A stretch of DNA of 64,000 nt from Roseivirga thermotolerans (lineage in GTDB: Bacteria; Bacteroidota; Bacteroidia; Cytophagales; Cyclobacteriaceae): contig NZ_BNAG01000001.1 in assembly GCF_014653175.1 (NCBI RefSeq), positions 806,001 to 870,000 on the forward strand, read 5' to 3'. Below the pieces are notes generated by a model. That model ran no database searches. It was not told where the DNA came from and worked only from the letters and a program-made list of their open reading frames with translations. The translations under genes were made by a program, and so were the position numbers. Below are positions 51,084 through 58,720 of this stretch, piece by piece. The stretch's first letter is position 1. Each line of letters begins with the position of its first letter.

Positions 51084-51096
51084 TAGAGTGAGTGTG

Positions 51097-51645
51097 TCAA
51101 TACTCTAAAGTTAGCCGAAAATAATCGAACATGGTAACTCTGAAGGCTTCTCTGCTTTTCGAATCAATTAAGAATGCCTTTTTTACTCCATCCTTCATTA
51201 TATAGAACTGACTTCCATTTTGTATCTGTTCATAGACTTTGGCTGCAAAGTCTAACTGATTCTTCTTGTTTCCTCCTTCTAAACGGATTTCTCCACTTTT
51301 TCCATCTTCATTTTCCCAAATAACCTTTATATCGGACAACGAGCCTGCGGCTGAATTAGGTTCAAGCAGAATGTAGGCTTCGTCATATCTCCAATTATTA
51401 ACAATACTGAGGTTCAACACGGGCTCTTCCGATTCTTTAACTCGCTTCTTAAGTCGATAGATTTCCAGTTTGGCTTCTTCCATTACCTCTACATCGTAGT
51501 AAGAACGCCTTACGTTTTTGAAGAATAGCTTAGAAGATTCATCGGTTTTAAAGCCAATAGTTGTCTGATTAACTTTCTTGTCTTTTGCCGGATTGCAAGC
51601 GGCAATAACAAGCAAGCTCAACAGCAATAAGGACAACCTATTCAT
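51097..51645 (-). CDS. Hypothetical lipoprotein, tandem paralogue 2
   Basis: A 182-residue lipoprotein with leader LLSLLVIAACNPAK (lipobox IAAC). It is about one-third identical to the next gene downstream. The family is not recognised. Both proteins have a charged helix near residues 55-75 and a C-terminal motif REAFRVTMFDYFRLTLEY. They are presumably anchored in the outer or inner membrane facing the periplasm. Co-directional with the decarboxylase gene upstream, 24 bases away. Confidence 0.75.
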   Translation of the reverse strand: MNRLSLLLLSLLVIAACNPAKDKKVNQTTIGFKTDESSKLFFKNVRRSYYDVEVMEEAKLEIYRLKKRVKESEEPVLNLSIVNNWRYDEAYILLEPNSAAGSLSDIKVIWENEDGKSGEIRLEGGNKKNQLDFAAKVYEQIQNGSQFYIMKDGVKKAFLIDSKSREAFRVTMFDYFRLTLEY

Positions 51646-51669
51646 CTGAAATGGAACCTAATGATTGTT

Positions 51670-53100
51670 CTAAAGTTTGATTTCGCTCGCTGTTTCTTGA
51701 ATCAATCGCCAGGCGTTTTCCACATGAAACGCCTCTAAATTGGTGTTTCCAAAGGCTAAACGTAAAACAAACTTTCCTTTTAGCTTAGTTTGTGTGAAAA
51801 ACAACTTGCCGGAATTGTTGATCTTATTCATGATGGCTTCGTTCAGTGCGTCAAGCTCAGATTCTTCTCCTTTGGTATACCTGAAGCAAACGGTGTTCAT
51901 AGGAACGGGAGCCATCAGCTCGAAGTCGGCATAAGCATCAATCTCCTTGGCCAACCACTTTCCGAGCATAATATGCTTTCGGATTTTCTCCTGAATGCCT
52001 TCGACTCCAAACTCACGAATGACAAACCAGAGCTTGAGTGCCCGGAACCTTCGGCCAAGGGGAATTCCCCAATCGCGATAGTTCTTCACCTCACCATCTA
52101 CCGAGGTTTTCAGGTAGTCTGGAGTAATGGTGAAGGTATTGACTAAACTTACCGGGTCTTTCACAAAGTATGCTGTGCAGTCAAAATTGGTGAACATCCA
52201 TTTGTGCGGGTTAAAAACGAAAGAATCGGCTTTTTCAATGCCTTCAGACATCCAGCGCATTTCAGGAAGTACCAAGGCTGTTCCAGCATAAGCTGCATCT
52301 ACATGATGCCAGATATTGTGCTTCAGGCAAACGTCCCCAATCTCATCAATAGGATCCACAGCCGTTGTGCTGGTAGTACCTATGGCTGAAACCACACATA
52401 GCGGAATATATCCAGCAGCTTTGTCGGTTTCAATGAGCTCTTCAAGCTTTTCAGGGATCATGGCGTAGCCATCATCTACTTCTACCTTTCTCAAAGCCTC
52501 AATCCCAAAACCAGCAATTTTTACGGCCTTGTCTATAGATGAGTGAATTTGCTCTGAGGAGTAAATGGTAAATTTTCTTTCATCGAAGCCCTTTTCGTTG
52601 ATGCTGTAATTAGTGGCTTTCTCCCTTGCAGTGAGCAGTGCACACAGTGTAGCGGTGGAGGCCGTATCTTGAATAACACCTGTAAATGACTCTGGCAAGC
52701 CCAACATTTCGCGTAGCCAATTCATCATTTGTTCTTCCAGTTCTGCTGCGGCAGGCGAAGTAAGCCATTGCATGCATTGTGCTCCCAAGGTGCTCATCAG
52801 CATTTCGGCCAAAACAGAGCCTTTGCTTTTATTGGCTGGGAAATAGGCCATAAAGTTGGGGCTCTCCCAATGCGTAATGCCAGGCATGATTATGTCATTG
52901 AAGTCCTTCAACATTTGGTCGAAAGACTCAGGCTGGTTGGGTGCTTTAGTAGGAATTTGTTTCAGAATGTCTCCGGGTTTTACCTGAGACATTACTGGGT
53001 AATCTTCAACCGATTCAAAGTAATCGGCCATCCAGTCTACCAGTTGGTGTGCGTGTTTTCTAAAGTCTTCAGTGTTCATTCCGATACGCTTATCTGCCAT
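51670..53100 (-). CDS. Group II pyridoxal-phosphate-dependent (aromatic amino acid) decarboxylase
   Basis: A PLP enzyme of the aromatic-L-amino-acid/tryptophan decarboxylase type. The start is the ATG at 53100 (MADKRIGMNTEDF), 13 bases after a TAACTTTG promoter box; earlier start codons lie upstream of that box. Seen are WESPNFMAYFPANKSKGSVL, GVIQDTASTATLCALLTARE, HVDAAYAGTALVLPEMRWM (PLP-binding Asp-x-Ala) and FVFNPHKWMFTNFDC with the PLP Lys. At about 476 residues the length is right. Substrates could be Trp, Phe, Tyr or DOPA; this cannot be fixed from sequence alone. Confidence 0.92.
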   Translation of the reverse strand: MADKRIGMNTEDFRKHAHQLVDWMADYFESVEDYPVMSQVKPGDILKQIPTKAPNQPESFDQMLKDFNDIIMPGITHWESPNFMAYFPANKSKGSVLAEMLMSTLGAQCMQWLTSPAAAELEEQMMNWLREMLGLPESFTGVIQDTASTATLCALLTAREKATNYSINEKGFDERKFTIYSSEQIHSSIDKAVKIAGFGIEALRKVEVDDGYAMIPEKLEELIETDKAAGYIPLCVVSAIGTTSTTAVDPIDEIGDVCLKHNIWHHVDAAYAGTALVLPEMRWMSEGIEKADSFVFNPHKWMFTNFDCTAYFVKDPVSLVNTFTITPDYLKTSVDGEVKNYRDWGIPLGRRFRALKLWFVIREFGVEGIQEKIRKHIMLGKWLAKEIDAYADFELMAPVPMNTVCFRYTKGEESELDALNEAIMNKINNSGKLFFTQTKLKGKFVLRLAFGNTNLEAFHVENAWRLIQETASEIKL

Positions 53101-53112
53101 ATTGTCCGATAA

Positions 53113-53120
53113 CAAAGTTA
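53113..53120 (-). promoter_or_regulatory. -7 promoter box of the decarboxylase gene
   Basis: TAACTTTG on the minus strand fits TAnnTTTG exactly. It would place the transcript start about nine bases before the ATG at 53100, a very short leader; the Met at 53079 is the alternative start if a longer leader is needed. Confidence 0.5.
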
Positions 53121-53173
53121 GCATATATGTTGCAGGCCTTCTGTCGTAATTTTTACTAAAACCAAAATAGACG

Positions 53174-53767
53174 ATGAAGAAAAAGTGGATAGTACTGATT
53201 GTGGTAGCGCTCCTGCTACTCATCGGTTATTCGAGTATTAAAGGAACATACAACACTATGGTGACCACAGAAGAGTCCATTAGCGCCTCTTGGGCTCAGG
53301 TAGAAAACCAATATCAAAGAAGGGCCGACCTTATTCCTAACCTGGTAAATACAGTAAAGGGATATGCCGATTTTGAGCAAGAAACCCTTACCCAGGTAAT
53401 CGAAGCCAGAGCTAAGGCTACATCTATTAGCGTAGACCCTAACAGCTTAAGCCCGCAGGCTATTGATAACTTTGAGCAGGCACAGCAAGGATTAAGTTCT
53501 GCTTTGGGTCGATTGTTAGTGACTATTGAACGATACCCTGACTTGAAGGCTAGCCAGCAGTTTCAACAGTTGCAAGTTCAACTGGAAGGTACCGAAAACA
53601 GAATTGCCGTGGAAAGGAGAAACTTCAATGAACAAGTACAGAGCTACAATACGTACATTAAAACGTTTCCTAAAAATATATATGCCAACCTCTTTGGTTT
53701 TGAGTCCAAGGGGTATTTTCAGGCAACTACAGGAGCAGAGAAGGCACCAGAAGTAAGTTTTGACTAA
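53174..53767 (+). CDS. LemA family protein
   Basis: A 197-residue protein with one N-terminal membrane helix (IVLIVVALLLLIGYSS) and the LemA helical domain: YNTMVTTEESISASWAQVEN, YQRRADLIPNLVNTVKGYAD, YPDLKASQQFQQLQVQLEGT and ENRIAVERRNFNEQVQSYNT. LemA proteins are of unknown role, and their genes very often accompany TPM-domain genes, as here. The next gene begins in its stop codon (TAATG). Divergent from the decarboxylase gene. Confidence 0.96.
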   Translation: MKKKWIVLIVVALLLLIGYSSIKGTYNTMVTTEESISASWAQVENQYQRRADLIPNLVNTVKGYADFEQETLTQVIEARAKATSISVDPNSLSPQAIDNFEQAQQGLSSALGRLLVTIERYPDLKASQQFQQLQVQLEGTENRIAVERRNFNEQVQSYNTYIKTFPKNIYANLFGFESKGYFQATTGAEKAPEVSFD

Positions 53768-54207
53768 TGGCTGAAGCACATTTTACATCGGACCAGAAGC
53801 GCAGAATCAAAGCAGCCATTCAAGAGGCTGAGCTAAATACCAGTGGCGAAATTCGCGTGCACCTGGAAAACCATTGTAAAAAAGACAATGTGTTGGACAG
53901 AGCGGCTCAGGTTTTTGCTCAGCTAAAAATGCATGAGACGGAAGCCAGAAATGGTGTACTCATCTACATGGCCATTAAGGACCACAAATTTGGCATCATA
54001 GGCGATGGCGGTATCAACGCTAAGGTGGAGCCGGACTTTTGGGATATTACCAAAGAAAAAATGGTAAAACATTTTAAGGAGGGCAATTTTACAGAAGGCT
54101 TAGTGGAGGGCATTTTATGTGTAGGTGAAAGGCTAAAGGAGTTCTATCCTTACCAGAAAGGCGACATTAACGAATTATCGGACGATATCTCATTTGGCAA
54201 AAACTAA
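53767..54207 (+). CDS. TPM-domain protein without signal peptide
   Basis: A 146-residue soluble TPM (TLP18.3/Psb32/MOLO-1) domain protein: IQEAELNTSGEIRVHLENHC, VFAQLKMHETEARNGVLIYM, HKFGIIGDGGINAKVEPDFW. TPM domains act in membrane-protein quality control in chloroplasts (Psb32, TLP18.3), with phosphatase activity reported for some. No export signal is visible, so this copy probably stays in the cytoplasm or at the membrane face. It is the middle gene of lemA-TPM-TPM. Confidence 0.92.
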   Translation: MAEAHFTSDQKRRIKAAIQEAELNTSGEIRVHLENHCKKDNVLDRAAQVFAQLKMHETEARNGVLIYMAIKDHKFGIIGDGGINAKVEPDFWDITKEKMVKHFKEGNFTEGLVEGILCVGERLKEFYPYQKGDINELSDDISFGKN

Positions 54208-54208
54208 T

Positions 54209-55027
54209 ATGCGGAACTTACTAGTAATACTATTTATATCGATCAGCAGTTTAGGGTTTGCACAAACAGGAATTCCGGATGCGCCAAACCCTCCTCGTTT
54301 GGTTAATGATTATACAGGCCGAACACTGTCTCAGCAAGAACTACAAGCCTTAGAGAATAAGATGTTGGGCTATGAAGACTCAACCTCAACTCAAGTGGCA
54401 ATTCTTATTGTAGAGTCACTGAATGGTTATGAGGTGGTAGATTTTGCGCAGAGAACTGCTGAGAAGTGGCAAGTAGGTACGGCCAAAGACAATGGGGTTT
54501 TCATTGTTGTTTCTATTAATGATCGAATGGCCGCCATTGTGACCGGCTATGGAATGGAAGGCTCTATTACCGATGCAGCAACCTATACGATTCGCGAAGA
54601 ATATATGAACCCAAGATTTAGAGAAGGCAACTTCTATAAGGGTTTGGATGATGCTACCGATGTCATATTCAAATTGGCCTCTGGAGAATTCAAAGCGGAA
54701 CAATTTGGACAGAATAGAAAAAGAAACTCAGATGGAGAAGGTGGTTCAGGAATTCCATTTTTCTTCTTATTCATTCTGTTCTTCTTTATCATACCTGCTA
54801 TTGTGGGTAGAAAAAGAGGCCGAGGAATTGGCTCCAGAGGCTTGCCATGGTGGGCATGGCTAATGATGGGCAACTCCATGGGCAGAAGAAGAGATGACGA
54901 CTGGGATAACTTCCGCGGTGGCGGTGGTATATTCGGTGGCGGCTCTGGTTTTGGCGGAGGAGGCGGAGGCTTCGGTGGTTTCGGAGGCGGCTCCTTTGGA
55001 GGTGGGGGTTCCGGAGGCAGCTGGTGA
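54209..55027 (+). CDS. TPM-domain exported protein with Gly-rich C-terminus (YgcG type)
   Basis: Start at the ATG at 54209, one base after the previous stop; it gives a signal peptide (NLLVILFISISSLGFAQ). The TPM domain occupies about residues 25-165 (NDYTGRTLSQQELQALENKM, VGTAKDNGVFIVVSINDRMA). One membrane helix follows at about 180-200 (GIPFFFLFILFFFIIPAIVG), and the tail is Gly/Ser/Phe-rich (FGGGGGGFGGFGGGSFGGG). This is the YgcG/TPM_phosphatase architecture usually found beside LemA. The two TPM proteins plus LemA likely act together at the membrane (inference). Confidence 0.93.
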   Translation: MRNLLVILFISISSLGFAQTGIPDAPNPPRLVNDYTGRTLSQQELQALENKMLGYEDSTSTQVAILIVESLNGYEVVDFAQRTAEKWQVGTAKDNGVFIVVSINDRMAAIVTGYGMEGSITDAATYTIREEYMNPRFREGNFYKGLDDATDVIFKLASGEFKAEQFGQNRKRNSDGEGGSGIPFFFLFILFFFIIPAIVGRKRGRGIGSRGLPWWAWLMMGNSMGRRRDDDWDNFRGGGGIFGGGSGFGGGGGGFGGFGGGSFGGGGSGGSW

Positions 55028-55061
55028 GTCAGTCAATCGGTTAATCAGGAAATTAGATATT

Positions 55062-55190
55062 GAGGCTGTCTCAAAAGCTAACTGTCATTCCCGACCCCGA
55101 TCGGGAATCTCCTAAAACGGACTTCAAAAGCATTTAGAGATTCCCAGTTAAGCTGGGAATAACGATAACGGTAGTTTTTGAGACAGCCTC
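55062..55190. repeat. MITE-like inverted-repeat element with two inner hairpins
   Basis: A 129-bp unit bounded by GAGGCTGTCTCAAAA (55062-55076) and its perfect complement TTTTGAGACAGCCTC (55176-55190), with weaker pairing continuing inward. Inside are two perfect 8-bp hairpins, ATTCCCGA...TCGGGAAT (55087-55108) and ATTCCCAG...CTGGGAAT (55140-55160). No coding capacity. It fills the gap between two convergent genes and ends two bases before the response-regulator stop, so it can act as a two-way terminator. The ends look like terminal repeats of an insertion sequence; no clear target duplication is seen. Confidence 0.7.
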
Positions 55191-55192
55191 TT

Positions 55193-55861
55193 TTATTTGA
55201 TGACCAGTGATTTCAGCTTCTCATATCCTTCTGTATTAATTGGCACTTGGTGCTCCCTAACTTTTGCTTGGTGTTTTTCCAGCTTTTCTACGAGCTGTGA
55301 ATTAATGATAAACGACCGATGCACCTGAACAAAGCTTTCCGGTATTTGGCCTAAAACTTCCTCAAAAGTCATTCTGGTGAGCGTGCTACGCTCCTTTTCC
55401 ACCAACTTGAGATAGTTGCCTTCTCCTTTAATAAAAAGCAAATCCTGAAAGTTGATGCGTATATACTCATAACCAGACTTTACAAAGAAGTAGTCTTCCT
55501 TTGCTTGTTTTAGACCCTCTTTCACTTTCATTACTGCTTTCAGAAAGCGACCAAACTCAAAGGGCTTCAGTAAATAATCCACTGCATTGTGTTCATAGCT
55601 TTCCACCGCATATTCGGAATAAGCAGTGGTAAAAATGATCTGAAACCTGGCATCGGTTGCTTTTAGCAGGTCGAGGCCAGAGATATCCGGCATATTGATG
55701 TCCAGAAAGATCAAATCTACTTTATTGTTTTGCAGAAAGTCTAAAGCGGCAAAGGCATCGGTAAATGATTCTTCCAGTTGCAGGAAGGGGATTTTGGAAG
55801 CATGTTCTTCTACCACCTTTAAGGCAATAGGCTCATCATCTATGGCAATGGCTCTAATCAA
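55193..55861 (-). CDS. LytTR-family response regulator
   Basis: A 222-residue regulator with receiver domain (IAIDDEPIALKVVEEHAS, acceptor Asp54 in LIFLDINMPDISG, Lys in VDYLLKPFEFGR). The LytTR domain (about 118-222) shows DLLFIKGEGNYLKLVEKERS and FVQVHRSFIINSQLVEKLEK. It begins with TTG at 55861, overlapping the kinase stop by four bases (TTGA). It is the partner of the kinase upstream. Its 3' end abuts the inverted-repeat element. Confidence 0.93.
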   Translation of the reverse strand: MIRAIAIDDEPIALKVVEEHASKIPFLQLEESFTDAFAALDFLQNNKVDLIFLDINMPDISGLDLLKATDARFQIIFTTAYSEYAVESYEHNAVDYLLKPFEFGRFLKAVMKVKEGLKQAKEDYFFVKSGYEYIRINFQDLLFIKGEGNYLKLVEKERSTLTRMTFEEVLGQIPESFVQVHRSFIINSQLVEKLEKHQAKVREHQVPINTEGYEKLKSLVIK

Positions 55862-57393
55862 TTGACTTCAATTTTAAGGTTGGCTTCAAAGCTTTCTTCA
55901 TTCTCAAATAGCTGGAAAAGGTGCTTGCCTGGATATAACATGGCAAGCCTTTGCCTTACATTCTCCAGCCCAATGCCACTCTCTTCTTCGGTAGATTTCA
56001 GCTTTTTATGATTACTGTTTTTCACATTCAAATGAATGGCTTCTTTGCTACAGCTCAATTTAATCTCAATCCATGAATTATGATGAGCACTGACCCCATG
56101 CTTAAAGGCATTTTCAATAAAAGGAATAATAAGCATAGGGGTTATTTTACCCTCGCAGGCTGTGTCAATCTCATACTCCAATCTCACTTTTTCATTTCCA
56201 TCAACCCTTAGTTTTTGAAGCTCAATGTAGTTTTCCACGTATTCAAACTCCCGGCTGATTTCAATAGTATCTTCCACATTTTCGCGAAGCATAAAGCGCA
56301 TCATTTCACTAAGCTTTTGAATACCCGTTGAGGTTTTCGGGCTACTTTCTTCCAGTGCCAAACCATACAAGCTATTGAGGGAGTTGAAGAGAAAATGCGG
56401 GTTGATTTGTGATTTGAGTTGTGAAAGACTAGAGTCCTTGTGTCGAAGTTCTAGCCTCAGAGCTTGATTTTTTCTTATGTATTTTGAATAAAAGCTGAAT
56501 TGAAGTAACGATTCAGATAGAATGAGTACAAAAAGAACGGTTGAAACTATCAAAAATGATGGAATGGTATAATTCAAATAGCGGTCACCAAAATGAAGGT
56601 TTAGTTCAGTTGAGAAATATATAATAGCTGCACCGCCTGATGTCATTATGATACATTGCGAAATCTTACTCCAAAAGTTCTTAAAACTCAACTGATCATT
56701 TACGCTAAAAGCTTCAAGAAATAGATAGGACATAGTAAAGGTTACTAAGGCAAATAGCAACGAGGTTGGAATCATTAGAGCGATTTGTGAAGGAGTTTCA
56801 CCAACATTTACGAGTATATTTATGATGAGAATCAGTAGAAACTGAACGGTATAAAGCAACACCCAAAAATCCGAACCTAATACTCTAAATAGTTTCCCTT
56901 TTTCATTGTTTAAGTATTGAAGGCTGTTTCTTATCAATAGCCCCAAAGAAACAGCAAAAAATGAGTGAACAGTTTGCCTTAAGAACAAATGGGAGAACAT
57001 ACTAATTTCTGAGGCAGCCACCTGACCATTATAAGGAGTGATTGAAAAATAGGGATTTGTAGCCTTTATAATCATCGAAAAAATCAGCCCTAGAACCATA
57101 GATATTAAAACAAGTATGGGCAAGGAGGCCTGCCACCCTATCTTTTTATTTAGGGGTTGATATATGTGTTTAAATGATAAGTAGGCAATGATCAGGTAGA
57201 CCGTATATTCCGAGAATTTTTGAATTTTGAATGTCAATAGTTGATTAGCGATAAGTGCATCGTCATTGATCAGTTGTGATATTCTCCTTTGGTATTCTAG
57301 ACCATGTAATGCGTTAAGCTGAAAATATTTTTCTGCAAAAAATAGTACTACTGCAACGAGCACCAGAACCTTTAAGATTATAGATTTTTTCAT
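55858..57393 (-). CDS. LytS/YehU-type sensor histidine kinase
   Basis: Start at the ATG at 57393 (MKKSIILKVLVLVAVVLFF); eight more codons are open upstream. The 511-residue kinase has about eight membrane helices in its first 300 residues, more than the other two kinases here. The acceptor motif is LKSQINPHFLFNSLNSLYGL (His near residue 340), and the ATPase region shows MLIIPFIENAFKHGVSAHHN and GIGLENVRQRLAMLYPG. It is translationally coupled to its LytTR partner. The long membrane part presumably senses an envelope or membrane signal. Confidence 0.92.
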   Translation of the reverse strand: MKKSIILKVLVLVAVVLFFAEKYFQLNALHGLEYQRRISQLINDDALIANQLLTFKIQKFSEYTVYLIIAYLSFKHIYQPLNKKIGWQASLPILVLISMVLGLIFSMIIKATNPYFSITPYNGQVAASEISMFSHLFLRQTVHSFFAVSLGLLIRNSLQYLNNEKGKLFRVLGSDFWVLLYTVQFLLILIINILVNVGETPSQIALMIPTSLLFALVTFTMSYLFLEAFSVNDQLSFKNFWSKISQCIIMTSGGAAIIYFSTELNLHFGDRYLNYTIPSFLIVSTVLFVLILSESLLQFSFYSKYIRKNQALRLELRHKDSSLSQLKSQINPHFLFNSLNSLYGLALEESSPKTSTGIQKLSEMMRFMLRENVEDTIEISREFEYVENYIELQKLRVDGNEKVRLEYEIDTACEGKITPMLIIPFIENAFKHGVSAHHNSWIEIKLSCSKEAIHLNVKNSNHKKLKSTEEESGIGLENVRQRLAMLYPGKHLFQLFENEESFEANLKIEVN

Positions 57394-57554
57394 GCTTTTT
57401 ACTTCAACATTAACCAATCACCGTTCTCCATTCCACCAAATGTGACCAACCACAACCTAAAAGTGACGAATTTCTAACAATGCTATGCTGAGTAGAATTA
57501 AGTCGTAAATTCACCCCCAATCAACGAATAACCAATTACCTAATTGACCAAACA

Positions 57555-57971
57555 ATGAATACTCCGTTTCACTTAGCATTCCCTGTCAAGGACATCGAAT
57601 CTACCAGAAGCTTTTTTGGCGACTTACTCGGCTGCGAAATTGGTCGCTCTACCGATAAGTGGATCGACTTTAACTTCTTCGGCCATCAACTGAGTGCGCA
57701 TGTAAAGCCAGAAGAGCTAGCCCAGGCCAATACCAATGCTGTTGACGGTAAAAACGTACCTGTCCGTCATTTTGGAGCTGTTTTAGAATGGAACCAATGG
57801 CATGAGCTTTCAGAAAAGCTTAAGCAGCACGGCATCGATTTCGTGATAGAACCCTACATCCGTTTTGAAGGAGAAGTTGGCGAACAAGCCACTATGTTCT
57901 TCTTAGACCCAAGCGGAAATGCACTGGAGTTTAAGTCGTTCAAAGACCCATCTCAGATATTTGCTAAGTGA
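57555..57971 (+). CDS. VOC-family (glyoxalase/bleomycin-resistance fold) protein
   Basis: A 138-residue protein of two beta-alpha-beta-beta-beta modules: [20 protein letters not shown] and [20 protein letters not shown] first, then [20 protein letters not shown] and [18 protein letters not shown]. Metal ligands His (HLAFPV), His (RHFGAVL) and Glu (ALEFKSF) are in the usual places, so it may be a metal-dependent lyase, isomerase or dioxygenase. Substrate unknown. It stands alone between two minus-strand clusters. Confidence 0.9.
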   Translation: MNTPFHLAFPVKDIESTRSFFGDLLGCEIGRSTDKWIDFNFFGHQLSAHVKPEELAQANTNAVDGKNVPVRHFGAVLEWNQWHELSEKLKQHGIDFVIEPYIRFEGEVGEQATMFFLDPSGNALEFKSFKDPSQIFAK

Positions 57972-58008
57972 CAAAAAAGTGACCGTATAGAAGACCTTCT
58001 ATGCCTCG

Positions 58009-58707
58009 TTAGTAGGCCGCAAAGTATTCTTCCAGTTCTTTTAAGGTAGAACTGCTAGTTTGAATATCCTGTTTTACCACTCCTTTTTCCAGTAATACAA
58101 TGCGTTCGCAAACCTCAGTTACATGGTTAAGATCGTGGCTGGAGATAAGCATGGTCAACTGATGGTTTTCTTTCCAGTCTCTCAGCAAGTTTTTCAATCT
58201 AATTTGAGTGGTTGGATCTAAGTTGGCAAAAGGCTCATCGAGCAATATGACCTCCGGTCTACCCATAAGTGCAGCAGCAATACCCACCTTCTTTTGATTA
58301 CCTTTAGAGAGGTCTCTGATGTACTTGTTTTTGCCAACAATTTCACCATTAAAAAGGGCTTCGAATTGGCTCAGAAACTCTTTGAGGTCTCCCTGGGAGT
58401 AATCGTGCAAAGAGGCCACAAACTCAAAATACTCGTCAGGAGTTAGGTAGTCAATCAAAAACGACTCATCCAGAAAAGAACCGGTATAGTACTTCCAGTC
58501 TTCGGTTTGGCTCACATTAACTCCCTTAGAAAGCACCTCTCCCGAACTGGCTCTTACCAGATCCAAAATCATTCTAAAAAAGGTTGTTTTACCGGCTCCG
58601 TTGTTACCTACCAACCCAAAACTCTCTCCCTTGCCAATGACAAGTTCAGGAATATCGACTACGGTTACACCCTTGTACTGTTTTGTAAGTCGTTTTACGT
58701 TAATCAT
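58009..58707 (-). CDS. ABC transporter ATP-binding protein
   Basis: A 232-residue ATPase: Walker A in FGLVGNNGAGKTTFFRMILD, signature RDLSKGNQKKVGIAAALMG, Walker B VILLDEPFANLDPTT and switch His in MLISSHDLNHV. It belongs to the ABC-2 type exporter group. It follows the DUF5687 permease gene by 13 bases on the same strand, so the two form the transporter. Substrate unknown. Confidence 0.96.
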   Translation of the reverse strand: MINVKRLTKQYKGVTVVDIPELVIGKGESFGLVGNNGAGKTTFFRMILDLVRASSGEVLSKGVNVSQTEDWKYYTGSFLDESFLIDYLTPDEYFEFVASLHDYSQGDLKEFLSQFEALFNGEIVGKNKYIRDLSKGNQKKVGIAAALMGRPEVILLDEPFANLDPTTQIRLKNLLRDWKENHQLTMLISSHDLNHVTEVCERIVLLEKGVVKQDIQTSSSTLKELEEYFAAY

Positions 58708-58720
58708 GTCTTATTCGAAT

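Noticed and set aside
51712-51733. Long perfect-armed inverted repeat GGCGTTT...AAACGCC around TCCACATG resembling a parS site
   Set aside because: The core is CCACATG rather than CACGTG and it lies inside the decarboxylase coding sequence, 23 kb from the real cluster; chance is likelier.
54900-55015. Repetitive GGN-rich DNA as a tandem repeat array
   Set aside because: It encodes the Gly-rich tail normal for exported TPM/YgcG proteins; the period is irregular, so it is low-complexity protein rather than a DNA repeat.
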